NCBI GenBank assembly: GCA_023213395.1
Contig: CM041465.1
Span: 223,641,741 to 223,705,740 of the forward strand
Source: Cycas panzhihuaensis
Lineage: Eukaryota > Cycadophyta
Reading direction: 5' to 3'
DNA: 64,000 nt
Part shown: one piece after another, positions 48,925-61,125 of the stretch
Numbering within the stretch: position 1 is the stretch's first letter
Layout: each line of letters opens with the position of its first letter
Program-made: the position numbers and the translations under genes
Notes under the pieces: model-generated
Told to the model about the DNA's origin: nothing
Databases searched by the model: none
What the model saw: the letters and a program-made list of their open reading frames with translations, nothing else

Positions 48925-49961
48925 GCAAGGTGATTCCAGTTTGTTGGTAGCTATGCAATTTCAACCTTTCTGCCATGATGAATATGTTGATTTGTATTTG
49001 AAAGATGAGGTATTCAAGCCTATCTTTGAGCAACTACTGAGAAGGAAAAGTAGTTGCGATTTCCGGTGAAAGATGGACTTCTTTGCAAGCAAGATAAGCT
49101 TTGCATTCCAAAGCATGCAGACCGGATGAAGTGGATAAAAAAAGCTCACACTTCTCGAGTTGCTGGACACTTTGGAGTAGGAAAGACGTTGCTAAACTTG
49201 CAGCGATATATATATATTGGCCAAACATGCAGCAAGATGTGACTACAGCAGTACGAGGGTGTACATTATGTAGCACATCAAAGCCGACCAATAGGAAGTT
49301 TAGATTGTACATTCCACTTCTTGTTCCATCATGACCTTGGAAAAGTATCTCCATGGATTTCTTGGGAGGACTACCACAAACCAAAAATGGTATGGATTAT
49401 TTGTTTGTTGTTGTTGATCGGTTCAGTAAAATGGTGTTGTTGATTCCTTGTAGGAAAACATATACAGGAGAAGACATAGCTAGATTATTTTTCCAGCATG
49501 TTTGGAAGTATTTTGGACTTCCTAACTCAATCATTTCTGATCGAGACAGCAGATTTTTGAGTCATTTCTGGCAAACACTTTGGGGAATGATGGATACGAA
49601 GCTAAAAATGAGCACAGCTTTTCATCCTCAAATAGACGGCCAAACTGAAGTTGTCAACAGGACATTAGTACAACTGTTACGAGGATACAATGCCAAGCAT
49701 TCTAAGACTTGGGATGAAAGTCTCCCATACTTACAATTTGCATTCAACAGAGCTATCCATAGCTCAACCCAGAAATCACCATTTGAGGTATGTTTGGGAT
49801 TTCTGCCTGCAAGTCCTTTCGATTTAGAATTTTCTGCTAAACTTTCTACAGGAAATGGAAAGGAAGAAGAAGGAGATAAAAAGGCACAAAGATTCTTGGA
49901 AAGAATCAGAAAAATCCATCAACAGGTTGAAGAGCAGCTTCAAAAATCTCAACAGAGATAA
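48925..49961 (+). pseudogene. Integrase of the 7.2-kb element
   Basis: 49054-49242 holds the zinc-binding start (HTSRVAGHFGVGKTLLNL) and shifts frame near a TATATATA run at 49207; the neighbouring frame continues WPNMQQDVTTAVRGCTLCST with the CxxC. 49353-49961 has the core: MDFLGGLPQTKNGMDYLFVV (first Asp), IISDRDSRFLSHFW (second Asp), MSTAFHPQIDGQTEVVNRTL (Glu), then SLPYLQFAFNRAIHSSTQKS. The three catalytic residues are present in one frame. It ends at a TAA (49959-49961) shortly before the C-terminal tail. Confidence 0.92.
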
Positions 49962-50021
49962 AAACAGCGGCATGATGCATATAGAACCAGTCATTCCTTT
50001 AAGGAAGGAGATAGAATTTGG

Positions 50022-50430
50022 TTGCATCTCAGTAAGAAAAGATTGCAAGGTGAAGGTAAAAAGCTAAAGCCTTTACGATATGGTCCTTTTACAATCTTGA
50101 ACAAAATTGGGGAAAATGCTTTCCAGCTTGAACTTCCAGAATTCATGAAGATGTATTCCGTAGTGAATGTTGAGAATCTGAAGATGTTCGAGCCATCCAT
50201 GTTGGATGAAGATGAAGACGGAGTTCCACTCTTACCAAACCCAGAGGAGTTGCGGATAGAGAAAGAGGAACCAATGCAAAATGATTACATTCTTCAAAGG
50301 AAGCAGACCGAGACTCGAAGAGGCATAATCTAGTCCTTCAGAATTACAGAGAAAGAACAAGTACCTAGCAAAGCAAAATGGTACAATAAGGAGATAGGGA
50401 AAATCAAATTCCCTCATCTACAACTATAAA
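50022..50430 (+). pseudogene. Integrase C-terminal tail, possible degenerate chromodomain
   Basis: KLKPLRYGPFTILNKIGENA and FQLELPEFMKMYSVVNVENL form the SH3-like GPY/F module. Beyond it, IEKEEPMQNDYILQRKQTET and, after a TAG at 50331-50333, a region ending in AKWYNKEIGKIKFPHLQ lie where chromoviruses have a chromodomain or CR motif. The spacing fits, but the aromatic cage cannot be confirmed by eye. Confidence 0.65.
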
Positions 50431-50451
50431 GTTCATGAGGCCATGAACTCC

Positions 50452-50467
50452 TAAAAAATGGGAGTTC
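50452..50467 (+). promoter_or_regulatory. Candidate polypurine tract of the 7.2-kb element
   Basis: TAAAAAATGGGAGTTC directly before the 3' LTR TG; mostly purine and in the expected position. Confidence 0.55.
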
Positions 50468-51688
50468 TGATCCGTTTCAGATCTTTAAAATACTCTAAAT
50501 ACTTTATTTTTTATGTAAATGGTTTTTATGTAGTAGAAAATTGCCTTAAAAAGGCTTAATGGTCTTCATTTAGTAGAAATATGCCTTTAAAAGGCTAAAA
50601 AAATGTAAAAAAATGTATTCTACAAGTACAAAAAGGTGTTATAACTACTACCAAGCTACTATTAAGGTGCTACAACTGCTACCAAGGTACTACTAAGGTG
50701 CTATCACTGCTACCAAGGTGTTACGCAAGTGCTACGGCTGTTACAGAGCTACTACAGGCTACTACGGAGCTATTACAGGCTGCTACAGAAGTACTATGTA
50801 ACTCAGGCTGTTATGCTGATCTGCACATGAGATCGCTAGGCACTCTGCATGCGAGACTACTACGCATCAGGAGATCGCTACAGAAGTCAAAAAATGGAAA
50901 AATAACAAAAACGGAAATGGTTTTGGCGGCACAAATGGTAACCATTTGGCATGAAATTTGAGGAGAGGGTGCGCACACGTGTCCTCTACGCATTTAAAGA
51001 GGAAAAACTCTAAAATAAAAGAATTTTTCTAAGATTTATTAAACCGTTTTGAAACCCGTTAGAAAATGGAAAAATGAAAAAAATAGCCCCAAATGAAAAC
51101 GCTTTTAAGCGAATTTCTGGAGAGGAATTCAGGGGATCTCAATAGAGATTTTTGACAAAAATAAGAGGATGCCGCAGCCCTAGACGCAGCACGGAGCAAG
51201 AATTGAGGAAAGATTAAAGAAATCGACTTTCCAGAAGGAGAACAGCTCCAAAGTGTGAAAATCTGTGTTGGGAGAGAACACAGCAGAAACACAGTGGAAA
51301 AACCTGTTGCGGGGATCTTGAAGGAGCCCGGAAAATCGTAGCTGCAGCTAAGAGGAGAAGACAGCAAAGAGCAACAGTCCCAGAAAGCGACGCTAGCCAG
51401 TTCTTCTTCACCAAAATAGGGTTTTTGGTAACAAAAGACTAAAAACGGTTTTGCAGACTTCGAGATGGAGGTTCTAGCGAATGAGCAGCAGCATAAGGAG
51501 TGCCCAGCTCTCATTTTCTCTCTCCCAAAACACTGCAGCAGTCCCTTGCATGCTCAATAGAGCACAAACAAAGGAGTTTTTGTAAGAAAATTCTAAATAT
51601 TTCTAATTCTATGTAATAATATATAAATTATTCTGGATTTTGTTTCAATTGGTTAAAGTTTTCACTTTCCCATTCAAGATTCAGATCA
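50468..51688 (+). repeat. 3' LTR of the 7.2-kb element
   Basis: 1221 bases, TGATCCG to GATTCAGATCA. Differs from the 5' LTR mainly by C/T and G/A changes and by a rearranged GCTAC array at about 50630-50885. Confidence 0.95.
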
Positions 51689-51693
51689 CTGTT
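51689..51693. repeat. Target site duplication, right (CTGTT)
   Basis: CTGTT directly after the LTR end GATCA; identical to 44511-44515. Confidence 0.9.
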
Positions 51694-52329
51694 CCAAGGA
51701 AGGCTTTTTCATTCCTATTACACCCTTAAAACTTCTAATGAATAAGTTCAAGGGGCCTAATATCAAGTTATTTAAGCATTTAAACAAGCATAGCATTGAC
51801 CAAAGATCTATTTTCCACTATAGTTCTTTTGAGGGCAAACTCTAGAGCCTCGATCGTAATGGTAAAAGGACAGTACCAAAGGTACTCCCATTCTTTTAAA
51901 GGCAACATGTCTTTAGGGTCAAAGATGATTATGCATCAACCTATAGATATGATATGGACTATATGAATGGGAACTTCTTTATGCCCTAATGCTTCTAGAA
52001 GCATATTCCTTTATTCAGGATAACTCCATATAACATCCATTATAAATGTACCTCTAAAAATAATTTAAAGCTTCTCTATGATAAAGAAGGTCTCCCCTTT
52101 ACCTATGGGTTAGGGAAGGGCCCTTCTTAGGTCATGTTGACCAAGGCAAATAGGTATCATTTTGGGAAGAAAGGGGATCTCCATAAGTTTAGGATTAATT
52201 TATGGTTGTTAGGATGAGGAGACCCCTTCAACTTCTTTTATAACTTATGCTTGTATTGTAGTCAATATTTAGGTAGTTCTAAGCATTTAAATAATAGATT
52301 CTCCTAAGATAGTTAGTCTTGCTAGTCTT
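51694..52329 (-). pseudogene. Protease region of the old element, other side of the insertion
   Basis: Continues the alignment at 16400-16920: blocks such as ATGGTAAAAGGACAGTACCA, TCTTTAGGGTCAAAGATGA and GCTTCTAGAAGCA correspond to the young protease sequence at 16535-16690. Stops in all frames. Confidence 0.65.
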
Positions 52330-52935
52330 TGGGGAAACTAACACATTCTCCTAAGATAGACAACCTTGCGAATATCAAAAAAGATAATTAGGTGAATTAA
52401 TTAAGTATAAAATTATGTATGCCCCTTTTTAATTTTCATATTATCATCCTACGAAGTTTGGGTTTTCATAGTACCACGGTGAACTTCGTAGTACCATAAA
52501 ATTTCCCATAAACAAAACACAACATAGGATAGACAAGTTTCAACATACTATAATTTGAAATCAGGGTTAGATAGGCATTTATCATAGTGGGATAGGGGAA
52601 AATACATATAAAAATGATAGTTTTAATAATAAGAGCACCTAAAACAGTAAGACAAGAAGGCAATTATTGTGATTGGGTGCAAAAGAAAGGTAAAAAGTGT
52701 CTATAGAGTTACTAAAAACTCTTTTAACAATTCATTGAGCTTAGGTAGACAATCATTTTAAGCTATTGACCATAGTTAAAATTGTCATAAGTTGAAAACG
52801 CATCCCCCATCCACCAAAATAATAGACAAACATTAATACATGTTAATAAAAAAACTAAACTAATTTAAACTAAAATAAAAGACAATAAGCATGTACCTTC
52901 ACTTACTTGTTAGTATGAGATGAATGTGGACTTAC
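52330..52935 (-). repeat. LTR remnant of the old element
   Basis: About 600 bases alignable with 23800-24410, including the CATAGTACCACGGTGAACTTCGTAG cluster area and the AAGCATGTACCTTCACTTACTT end block. Interpreted as the outer part of its 5' LTR because of similarity in order to the young LTR end; gag is missing between it and the protease. Confidence 0.5.
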
Positions 52936-54265
52936 TGAATTACAAAAAACAAGGACTAAAGAGAATATTTAGCCTTGAGTTTCCAAAGAATTTGTAGTTG
53001 TTTTATTATATATAATTATAAATTATTTTTCTAATGCTTCCAGGCATAGATATGGTAGAAATACTAACTAAATTAAGTGTATAAGCTAGTCATCACTTCA
53101 ATTTAAAGCATAAGATCTTAGGTGGTATACTAATTTATCCTTAGTGGAGCTAATGCTATCTACACACTTCATTATGGTTATGGTTAAGAATAAATACTAA
53201 TATGTAATCAACTCTTTATAAATTATATCATGTGTTTAAAGTCTATCTAACCAAGTTTTTACCTTTTATAATTGTTATTAATAATGTAAGTAGCCACCAT
53301 AATCCTTTATTTCTCAATTCAGGGATGGATTTGTAGTTTAGGCCTCTAATATAGATTGTATGTACCAACATTAGTCTACTCGAGCATGGTATTGAGCTCA
53401 GTGAAGTTCTCTCTTTTTTTCAACTATTTTTAGTGTAAAACTTGCAAAAATCATATACAAACTCTAAAAAGTTATGGTTTATATATGAACTATTCCATGT
53501 TATTAAATGATCATTAGAAATAAAAGGAATAATGGAATATGAATTTTTCTAAACATAATTATGCATTGTTCTCACTATCCATTATTATCCATGTTAAAAT
53601 TTAATTTTAAGTAATTACATGGATAGTCAAAAAATAATTTCTATAATTGTGCTAGTTGTTATACACATAAGATTTTACTACATGGGCTATTATGTTCTTT
53701 ATATTACTCTACATTATATATTCTACTAGTATAAAGAAGGGGATTATGAACTATAATTAATTAGCTAAATGTCTTATGATTAAGATTTGGGAATGAGTAA
53801 AAGTTAATTCTAATGCCTTGGTTTCAAGACATAAACATTCTATTCTTTAAACTATAGTAAGTTTACTTTATTCCTAATAATTAATGCTAAATATTGGACT
53901 AATGGTTTAGCTATTTCTATCAAAAGAGGAAGGGAAAATTTCCTGTATTAAGTCTCTATTTAAATAAAATATTTTCGTTGAGTAAAGGAAGAAATGGCTC
54001 CTTAGTTGACTCTACTAATATATGAGGATATACATGTTAATAAATAAAAACACCATTGAAGTTGATTAATTCAAAAGCTATGTTATATTTGTATGCATAA
54101 CAAGTGTAATACCAAAGAGAACCATCAAGTTAGTTTGCCAATATTATATTTAATTAATGAAGTTGACTCTAACATTAATGTTATATATAAACAAGGTGGA
54201 GGTTTATAGGAAAGAATGCATATTATTTACTTTGATGACAGATTAATCCATTATATGGAACTTTA
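52936..54265. other. Unclassified AT-rich sequence
   Basis: About 1.3 kb, stop-rich in all frames, with no recognisable motif. May contain the LTR of the element whose PBS lies at 54424. Confidence 0.4.
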
Positions 54266-54297
54266 GTGCTAGGCATTTGTATTCAACCATTTTATTT

Positions 54298-54315
54298 ATT
54301 ATGTATGTATGTATA

Positions 54316-54352
<37 letters not shown>
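54298..54352. repeat. (TATG)(GT)n(TA)n microsatellite
   Basis: TATGTATGTATATG, then GTGTGTGT, then TATATATA. Confidence 0.95.
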
Positions 54353-54358
<6 letters not shown>

Positions 54359-54423
54359 CTTTTATCAACTTTATTGACTTTTGGCTTATTAACATATTGC
54401 CTTCCTAATGGGTTTGTTATAAG

Positions 54424-55538
54424 TGGTATCAAAGCCATTATTTCCCACTCGAATATAAACTTTGTGATCATCTTACTACTCTCATCATTTTACATATCTA
54501 CACATTAATATTGATATTTGGTTTGCACCCCTTTTTCATCTTGTTTTGCTCTCATTTGTAACATCTCTCTCTCTCTCTCTCCCATTTCTAATGTGCTCAC
54601 ACTCTATCCTATACCACTACTCTTTACACATTTGCTATCCATGGTGGATTGTTGTGGTTTACTTACATTGCTTATATTTTTACCAACTATTGATAGAGCT
54701 TAAGGCTTCTTTGTGTTCCCTCTAACACTAGGGATTTTCATCCCCCCATCATTTTCCTTGCTAGCATTCATCATTGCTCAATAGACCTGTTGCATGAGTG
54801 CCAACATGAGTTACTAGACTTGCATGAGCCCATGGTTACAACAAGAGGCCCCATTGAAGATGCCACTTAATTTTGGTTGTAAGAATCACTAAGAGAGCTT
54901 AATAGCCACTCATCACTAAGACAACCTTTTGATCAATGTAGATCTCAACTTGCTTCCCTTACTAAATATGCTCAATCTTAAAACCTTTGAGGTGTAGAAA
55001 GGCCTATCTTGGCTGTAAGATCATAATTTGTTAGCTTGAAAATTACCTCAAGATCTTAGAACTCATGTAAGGAGAAAATTCAAAAAAGAAAAAAAAGGTT
55101 CTTTAAGGTTAAGAAAAAAATCAAATTTAGAATATTCTTAAGAATATTCCAAAATTAATTCACCTTTTAAAGATGGAAACTCACCCTTTTTCTAGGGTCC
55201 TTTTTATTTATCATGTTCTTAAAGTTATTTTTAGTTCAAATATAAAAATACCTAGAGGAAAAAAAAAGGCAAAGGTTATACATGGAGAGAAAAAAATGGA
55301 TTATAACAAATCAAGAAAAAAGTATAAAGTAGTGAAGAGGAATTGGTTATTATGCATGAACTAAGCAAGGACGAGCTCATTTAGGAGAAACTAGAAGAAT
55401 AAATGACTGATATACATGAATCAAGTAAAGAATGCCCAATTTATAAGTAATCTGTGGAAGAGACAAAACCTTCCTTAAAGTAATATGAAGATGGATTAAC
55501 AAAAAATATATAGCAATAAATCTATTAGAGTAGCTAAG
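54424..55538 (+). mobile_element. 5' remnant of another LTR element (PBS plus gag-like region)
   Basis: TGGTATCAAAGCC at 54424-54436 is an initiator-Met-type PBS with one change, so an LTR should end just before it. About 54840-55000 encodes in one frame TTRGPIEDAT and, after stops, LRQPFDQCRSQLASLTKY, a helical stretch that could be gag N-terminus. A Lys-rich region follows to 55360. No LTR partner was found, and the copia element starts at 55539, perhaps inserted in it. Also contains a (CT)n run at 54558-54582. Confidence 0.5.
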
Positions 55539-55853
55539 TGTTAACCACATACGTTACTTCATATAAATGTGATTAATTAATAAGTTGATTAGTTGAATGG
55601 CCATGATTAATGAAGAGTTGCATCTCTTCATGTGGGTGTACTATATAGATTTGTTTATACACCAAGTCCAAGATTATATGTATTATCTCTTGGTAGTGTT
55701 ATTAATGTAATAATTAATTTGAATTTATGGATTTTTTCCAAAAGGGTTTCTCCACATATATTTGGTATACTATTTTTTATTATTTGATGCTTATGGTGTA
55801 TACTAAAGATCTCGATGTATATTATGCATGTTAAACCATTCATAATCTTAACA
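55539..55853 (+). repeat. 5' LTR of the copia element
   Basis: 315 bases, TGTTAACC to CATAATCTTAACA. Matches 60976-61120 (GTTAATTAATATAAATTTAG, TGGCCATGATTAATGAAGAG-type blocks) and 63610-63778 (TTTGATGCTTAT, TTAAACCATTC, AATCTTAA). Confidence 0.85.
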
Positions 55854-55866
55854 TGGTATTAGAGCT
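55854..55866 (+). promoter_or_regulatory. PBS of the copia element
   Basis: TGGTATTAGAGCT directly after the LTR; initiator-Met type with one change. Confidence 0.85.
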
Positions 55867-57340
55867 TGCAATAAGTACATAATTGAGGCATTAAATTGAG
55901 AGAATCCTATCGAAGTCTATGAATGCCTCTTGACTAAGGCGAGAGACCTATTTTGGGGATTTCAATTACTTCTACAACTAAATAAGGATGTGCGAAAGGT
56001 TTTAGGTATTGAGAAGGTGAAAACCACTTATTAGTATTGAGTTTTTAGTATGTATATGAAGTGATAAGTTTATTTTACTCTATCTAGACTATATTAGGCT
56101 TGCATTGAAGTGGTATGGGGCTAGTTGAGCACATAAGGAACTTCTCATATCCATTGGGCACAAGATTGGGGTTGTTAGGAATCATTGGACATGTTGTTGA
56201 TCAAAATACATTTGTTGAAAAGCATTAAAAACTTAATGGCTTTGAAAACTCAAAATTTTGATTTATTTCCACTCACAAGCATTATGTGATATCACAAATG
56301 AGATGACAAACTAAAGTTTACTATCATTGGTTAAGAAAATCAATCAAATTTGTGCATGGAGGCTATAAAAAGCCATCATAATGCTCTTGAAAAGGAGGCA
56401 ACTATTATATTTTATGAATCATATTTTAATTCAAACTTTGTATAAAACATACATATGGTGATGTGATTATTTTGGCCATTAGATGTCAAAAATTAATATA
56501 AAATAAGATTTTAATTTTTGTGGATGTCATTTAGTAGTCATCGCATGTAATGTTATAAGTCTTCAAAGAACGATGGTTATGGAAGGTGGCATCCCTTTAA
56601 TATTGCTCTAAAACATCATATAAAGATGAATTCAAAGAATTAAAGGCTATATGAACTTGGTGAGTAGTCACACAAACCATTAAGTATTGATGTGAAGCCC
56701 ATACTATAATGTTTTGGTCTTTCTTACCATTTGAAGCTACATTGGAGAGTTTCCTAGTGTGTTCTAGTGGCCTATTTATAGTGGATATAAAAACATTTAT
56801 CCCTATGACTATGTAAATTTGGTAGTAGTGAAAATATACATTTAGAACTATTTATGCATTTTTTTCCAAATCATTGGTAAATAGAAGCTGAGCAATGTGT
56901 AGGGTATTATCTAATTGAATAAATGTTAAGTAGTTTGGTATAAAAGACTTGTTTGTAAGTATGTTTCTCTCAATGCAGAAAGTGATTCCCTGAGTTATCT
57001 TCAATAAAAATAACATTAGTGAATGGAAGGTAAACATAGTGTTAGCATTAGTGGTGAATCAACTATGGATGATTAACAAAATTGGGTTGTTGGCCATTTT
57101 TTTGGATGAGAAGGAGAGAACCCATTTGGAAGAGAAGTAGTTTATATTTATGGGATTGTTGAAGTTATCTCTAGCACTAGGCTAAAGGGCCCTAATCCAT
57201 AACCTAAAAAGCCTAAACAAAATTTGGACAAATTTATATAATACATTTTAGAAGAAAAAGATAAACCATTATGTTGCTTTGATTATTAAACTTCTTAACA
57301 CTATAGTAAAAAATAAAAAGAACATAAGTGCCTACTTGAA
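55867..57340 (+). pseudogene. gag of the copia element
   Basis: The upstream part is too decayed to follow residue by residue. At about 57270-57325 one frame has the spacing of a C-x2-C-x4-H-x4-C knuckle, with Cys, then Phe-Asp-Tyr, then His-Tyr-Ser-Lys-Lys; the second Cys reads Tyr and the last is a stop. Position before integrase supports gag. Confidence 0.6.
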
Positions 57341-58199
57341 TAAGATAACTAATTTAAGGAATAAATTAAAGGAGATAAAACTTAACTAAGTGGGTTATAA
57401 GTTATTGTTTATGGTATCATGCCAAAATTATTCACATTGTTTACAATCTTTTAAACCACCTACATAGAGGATGACGTAATAGGAGGTGAATTATTTGAGT
57501 AATTGTAGAATCTCATTTTGGCAGAGATGTTAAGTTGAAATACTATGCTTTAATTGATAATTATGAATTCAACCATGCCTTAGTCATAAAGACATAGGGA
57601 AGAGATGGTATTCAAAAGGGCAAAGTTTGAAAAAAAAAAAAAAAAGGAGAAATATCTCGAGAAAAGAAGAAGTTTGTTAAGAAATATAATTACTATAAGA
57701 AAGAATTCCATAAGGAGAAAAAATATTGGTTTAAAGGGTAGAATAAATTTAAAACAAACTAAAATAATAAAGGATAGAGTGTTATGGCTCATTATACATA
57801 AGTATTATCCTTATCAGTCAAATTAAATAAGAGAGATAATTATATTTTGGACTTAAAGTACACAAAGACATATTTCTTTTTAAAAGTAGAACTTCTATGC
57901 ATGGAATGTTAGTCTTAGTAATGTAAAAATCATTCTTGTAGATATAAGCACGATGCCTATTAAGGGTGTTTCCTCCATTTCACTTATAGGTGAAAATTTT
58001 AAGGGGTATATACTATGTACCTTAGATGAAAAAGAATCTTTTATCAATTCTGGAGATATGTAAATAGGGTATGAGGGTTGAGATCTTTAAATATATATGC
58101 TTAAATGAGTATCCTAAGCATAATTTATCTATTATTACTATTGGAATAGTGAAGGATGATTTTTGGGTATTTAAGAAATTTAAAGCTCATAATCATACA

Positions 58200-59120
58200 T
58201 ATTCTTTTATTGTCAATATAAATGGTATGAGAAAATTATAGCATGAATGTCTTAGTTATGTTAATTATAGAAGTATTACACTTATGAATCATTTGAAAAT
58301 GGTAGAAGGATTAACCCATATTTCTTGTTTAGAAGGTGTATGTGAAGGTTACATGTATAAAAAGAATCACTGCTATCCTTTTGCTTAGGATCATGAATGG
58401 AGAATTAAGGAGAAGCTAGAGTTCATACATATTGATTTAATAGCTCTGCTCTAAAACCCTTTTATATCTAGAACTTACTATACTCTAGTGTTTGTAGATG
58501 ACTATACCAAGAAGGCTTAAGTATATTTCTTAAAGTTTAAGTATGAAGTATTCAACCATTATTGAGAATGGAAAGTATGCGTCGAGAGTAAGCATAATAA
58601 AAAAAATAAAGATTTTGAGGAGTGATAATGGCAAGGAGTATGATAATTATGCCTTTAATAAATTTTATTTGTGTCATGGTATTGAGTGGGAACTAACCAT
58701 TCTGTACACCCTATAACAAAATGTTATTATTGAAAGAAAAAGACTATACCATAATAGAAATGGCATGATATATGGTGCACACAAGGAACTTGCCACTTAT
58801 GTATTAGGTAGAAGCTATTAAGACTGTCATTTATACACTAAATAAGATACTAAAAAAAGTAATTTATGGAATAATCCCTAGAGAGAAATGGATTCGTTGT
58901 AAGCCTTCCATCAATTATTTGAAGACCTTTAGGTGCATTGCATATGCACACATCCTAGATGAAGAAGAAAGGAAGTTGGATCACAAGAGTAAGAAGTGTA
59001 TCTTCATTGGGTATAATAATATAAGTAAAACTTATACATTATGGGATCTAGTGGGGAAGAAACTTCTTGTTAGTTAAGATGTAAAGTTTAATAAGTCTAT
59101 GATGCATCAGACTAAAAATA
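58200..59120 (+). pseudogene. GAG-pre-integrase and integrase of the copia element
   Basis: In one frame over much of its length: HECLSYVNYRSITLMNHLKM and MVEGLTHISCLEG (the HxRLGHxN zinc-binding region), then LEFIHIDLIAL (first Asp), YYTLVFVDDYTKKA and VYFLKFKYEVF, all typical of copia integrase. The second Asp block (LRSDNGKEYDNY) is recognisable at about 58610-58645, and a PYTPQQN-like remnant at about 58710 has lost its reading frame. Several stops. Confidence 0.85.
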
Positions 59121-59429
59121 TATTATTTGAAGAAACCTTTTACCCTCAACTACGTCCATTTCATGTTGGTATTTCATTAGCAATAGAGATTGAGGAATTA
59201 GTATTGTGATTCAAAAGAAAAAAGAGCTAAGTGGAGAAGGTGGTAATGAAGAGTCATCATATGAGAAGGAACTAGTAACACTAGGTGATTTGATATCACT
59301 GTATACCAATAGGATCATTGATGGTTTAAGTGTGATGCTATAGAACCATAAAAAAGCATAGAGAATGAGAAGCCAACATGCCAGTTAGATTTTGATGGTT
59401 GACATTATAAACTCCCATAACCCTACTTT

Positions 59430-60400
59430 GTATGATTAAAAAAAAGATGAATTTTGTTGGAGGAATACTATGGAGGAGGAATTTGGTTTTTTAATTAAGA
59501 ATACCATATGGGAGTTGATCCTATTACCTCATAAGAAAATCATTATTGGTTACAAGTAGGTGTATAAGACCATATTTTGCTTTAATGAAGAGGTGGAAAA
59601 GCATAAGGTAAGACTTGTTGCATAGGGCTTTAAACAAAAAGAAGGTATTAATTATGAAGAGATATTTGCATCAATCTCTAAGATGATAATGGTTTGTTTA
59701 ATCCTTTTATTAGAAGCAAAATATGGTTGGAAATTACACTAGATGGATGTGAAATCAATATTACTTAATGGAGAGTTGAAAGAGTTCACTTACATGGAAC
59801 AATCTCTTGATTTCATTAAGGAATGATAAGAGTATCTTATATGCCATTTTAAAAAGTTAGTTATGGCCTAAAGTAGGTACCATGTGCTTAGTACACAAAA
59901 ATTTATTCTAAATTAAAAGAAGAGGGATTTATTACCATAGATCTAAAGTTAAATCTATATATTTAAAAGAGAGTAACTTCAATACTAGTTGTCAATGATT
60001 TATTTATTACTAGCACCTATAACAAGAATAGTATGAGAATAAAATCTAATTTAGAAGTAACCTTTTATATGAAAGATCTCAATACTCTTCACTACTTCTT
60101 GGCCATCGAGGTAAGGAAGATGGAAGATAAAATTCTATTGTTAAATGCAAAATATATGAAGAGCTTATTTGAGAAGTTCAAGATGGAGGATTGTAAGTTT
60201 GTTAAAACACCATATACTAAAGGTACCAAACTATATAAGGATATAAAAAATCTTAGAGTGGAAAGAACACTATATAGATAATTGGTAGGGAGTCTTATCT
60301 ACTTGACTCATATCAAGCTAGATATTATGTATGTTATTGGATTGATTTCTTGTTATATATAGGATCCTTAAGAACCATACCTTCAACATAGAGACCCATA
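59430..60400 (+). pseudogene. Copia reverse transcriptase
   Basis: EEEFGFLIKNTIWELILLPH matches the copia RT start (EExALxxNxTWxLVxLP). Then VEKHKVRLVA, GFKQKEGINYEEIFASISKM and MDVKSILLNGELKEFTYMEQ (compare DVKTAFLNGxLxExxYMxQP). The YVDD box region is lost near 59980-60010. 60033-60281 is an 82-residue open frame: MKDLNTLHYFLAIEVRK and FKMEDCKFVKTPY (compare FxMxxCKPVxTP). Clear family match with many stops. Confidence 0.9.
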
Positions 60401-60930
60401 ATTGTTTGGATATACCACTGATGACTGAGGTGGAGATGTTGATGATTATAAATATATTATTAGATAAATTTTTAATATTAACAATGGACTTCTTTCATGG
60501 AAATCTAAGAAATAATAAACTATTACATTATCTTCCACTAAAGATAAGTATTAGGGCCTATTTGTTGGTGTAAGGGAATTTGTATGGTTACAAAGACCAC
60601 TTGATGTTTTAGTGATATAAAGTGGCATATTGGTTTTACTAATCAATAATCAAAGTACCATTTACTTTTCAAAGAATCTAGAGTTCCATATTTATACAAA
60701 GCATATTAAGATCTAGTACCATTATATTCATAAGCAAATTTAGATAGGGAAGTTATGAATTAAGTATTATCTAAGTAAAGATCAACTTTTAGATGCATTC
60801 ATAAAGGTGCTTATTAAAGATCAATTTATAAAGCTTCGAGCAAAGTTGGAACTCAATGAAGTTATCCTTGATAGGGGATGTATCATCAAAGATAATTTTT
60901 ACCCTTACCTAAAAAAATTTTATTGAAGCA
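60401..60930 (+). pseudogene. Copia RNase H
   Basis: Frame fragments: LFGYTTDD (GYxDADWAGD block), GLLSWKSKK, TITLSSTKDKY (SSTEAEY with Glu lost), VGVREFVWLQRPL, INNQSTIYFSKNLEFHIYTK (DNQSAIxLAxNPVFHxRTKH block) and YYLSKDQLLDAFIKVL. Order and spacing are canonical; several stops. Confidence 0.88.
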
Positions 60931-60975
60931 TGATTCCCCATATTTCCATTAAGAAAGGATGCTAGAGTATTTAAG

Positions 60976-61125
60976 TGTTAAGCATGTAAGTTAATTAATA
61001 TAAATTTAGTTAATTAGTAAGTTAATTAGTTAATTGACCATGATTAACAAAGAGTCATATTTCTTCAAATAGATGGACCATATGGGTTTGTATATATACT
61101 GGGCTTTAGGTTAGATATTTTTGAA
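60976..61125 (+). repeat. 3' LTR of the copia element, left part
   Basis: TGTTAAGCATG onward, homologous to the first half of 55539-55853; stops where the LARD-like element begins. Confidence 0.75.

Larger units (their letters stand above)
44516..51688 (+). mobile_element. 7.2-kb Ty3/gypsy element, probably a chromovirus, near full length
   Basis: LTRs 44516-45727 and 50468-51688, exact 5-bp duplication CTGTT (44511-44515 and 51689-51693), PBS 45735-45749 and a purine tract before the 3' LTR. Internal order on the plus strand: gag with CCHC knuckle, protease, RT, RNase H, integrase, C-terminal tail. The RT-RNase H sequence (FIDDFIIVYLDDILIFS, VGGGELKIDPAKIKVI) is chromovirus-like. A handful of stops and frameshifts, many explicable as C-to-T or G-to-A changes. 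It inserted into the protease region of the old Tat-type element, so it is younger than that element. Confidence 0.93.
36291..52935 (-). mobile_element. Old decayed Tat-type Ty3/gypsy element, split by a younger insertion
   Basis: AT-rich and full of stops, but collinear with the 16-kb element in the same orientation: antisense PMD gene (+), integrase, RNase H, RT, linker and protease (-), then LTR-like sequence. The gag region and most LTR sequence are missing. The protease region is interrupted at 44515/51694 by the 7.2-kb element with a CTGTT duplication. Sequence on either side aligns without a gap to 16260-16640 of the young element. Outer ends are approximate. Confidence 0.75.
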
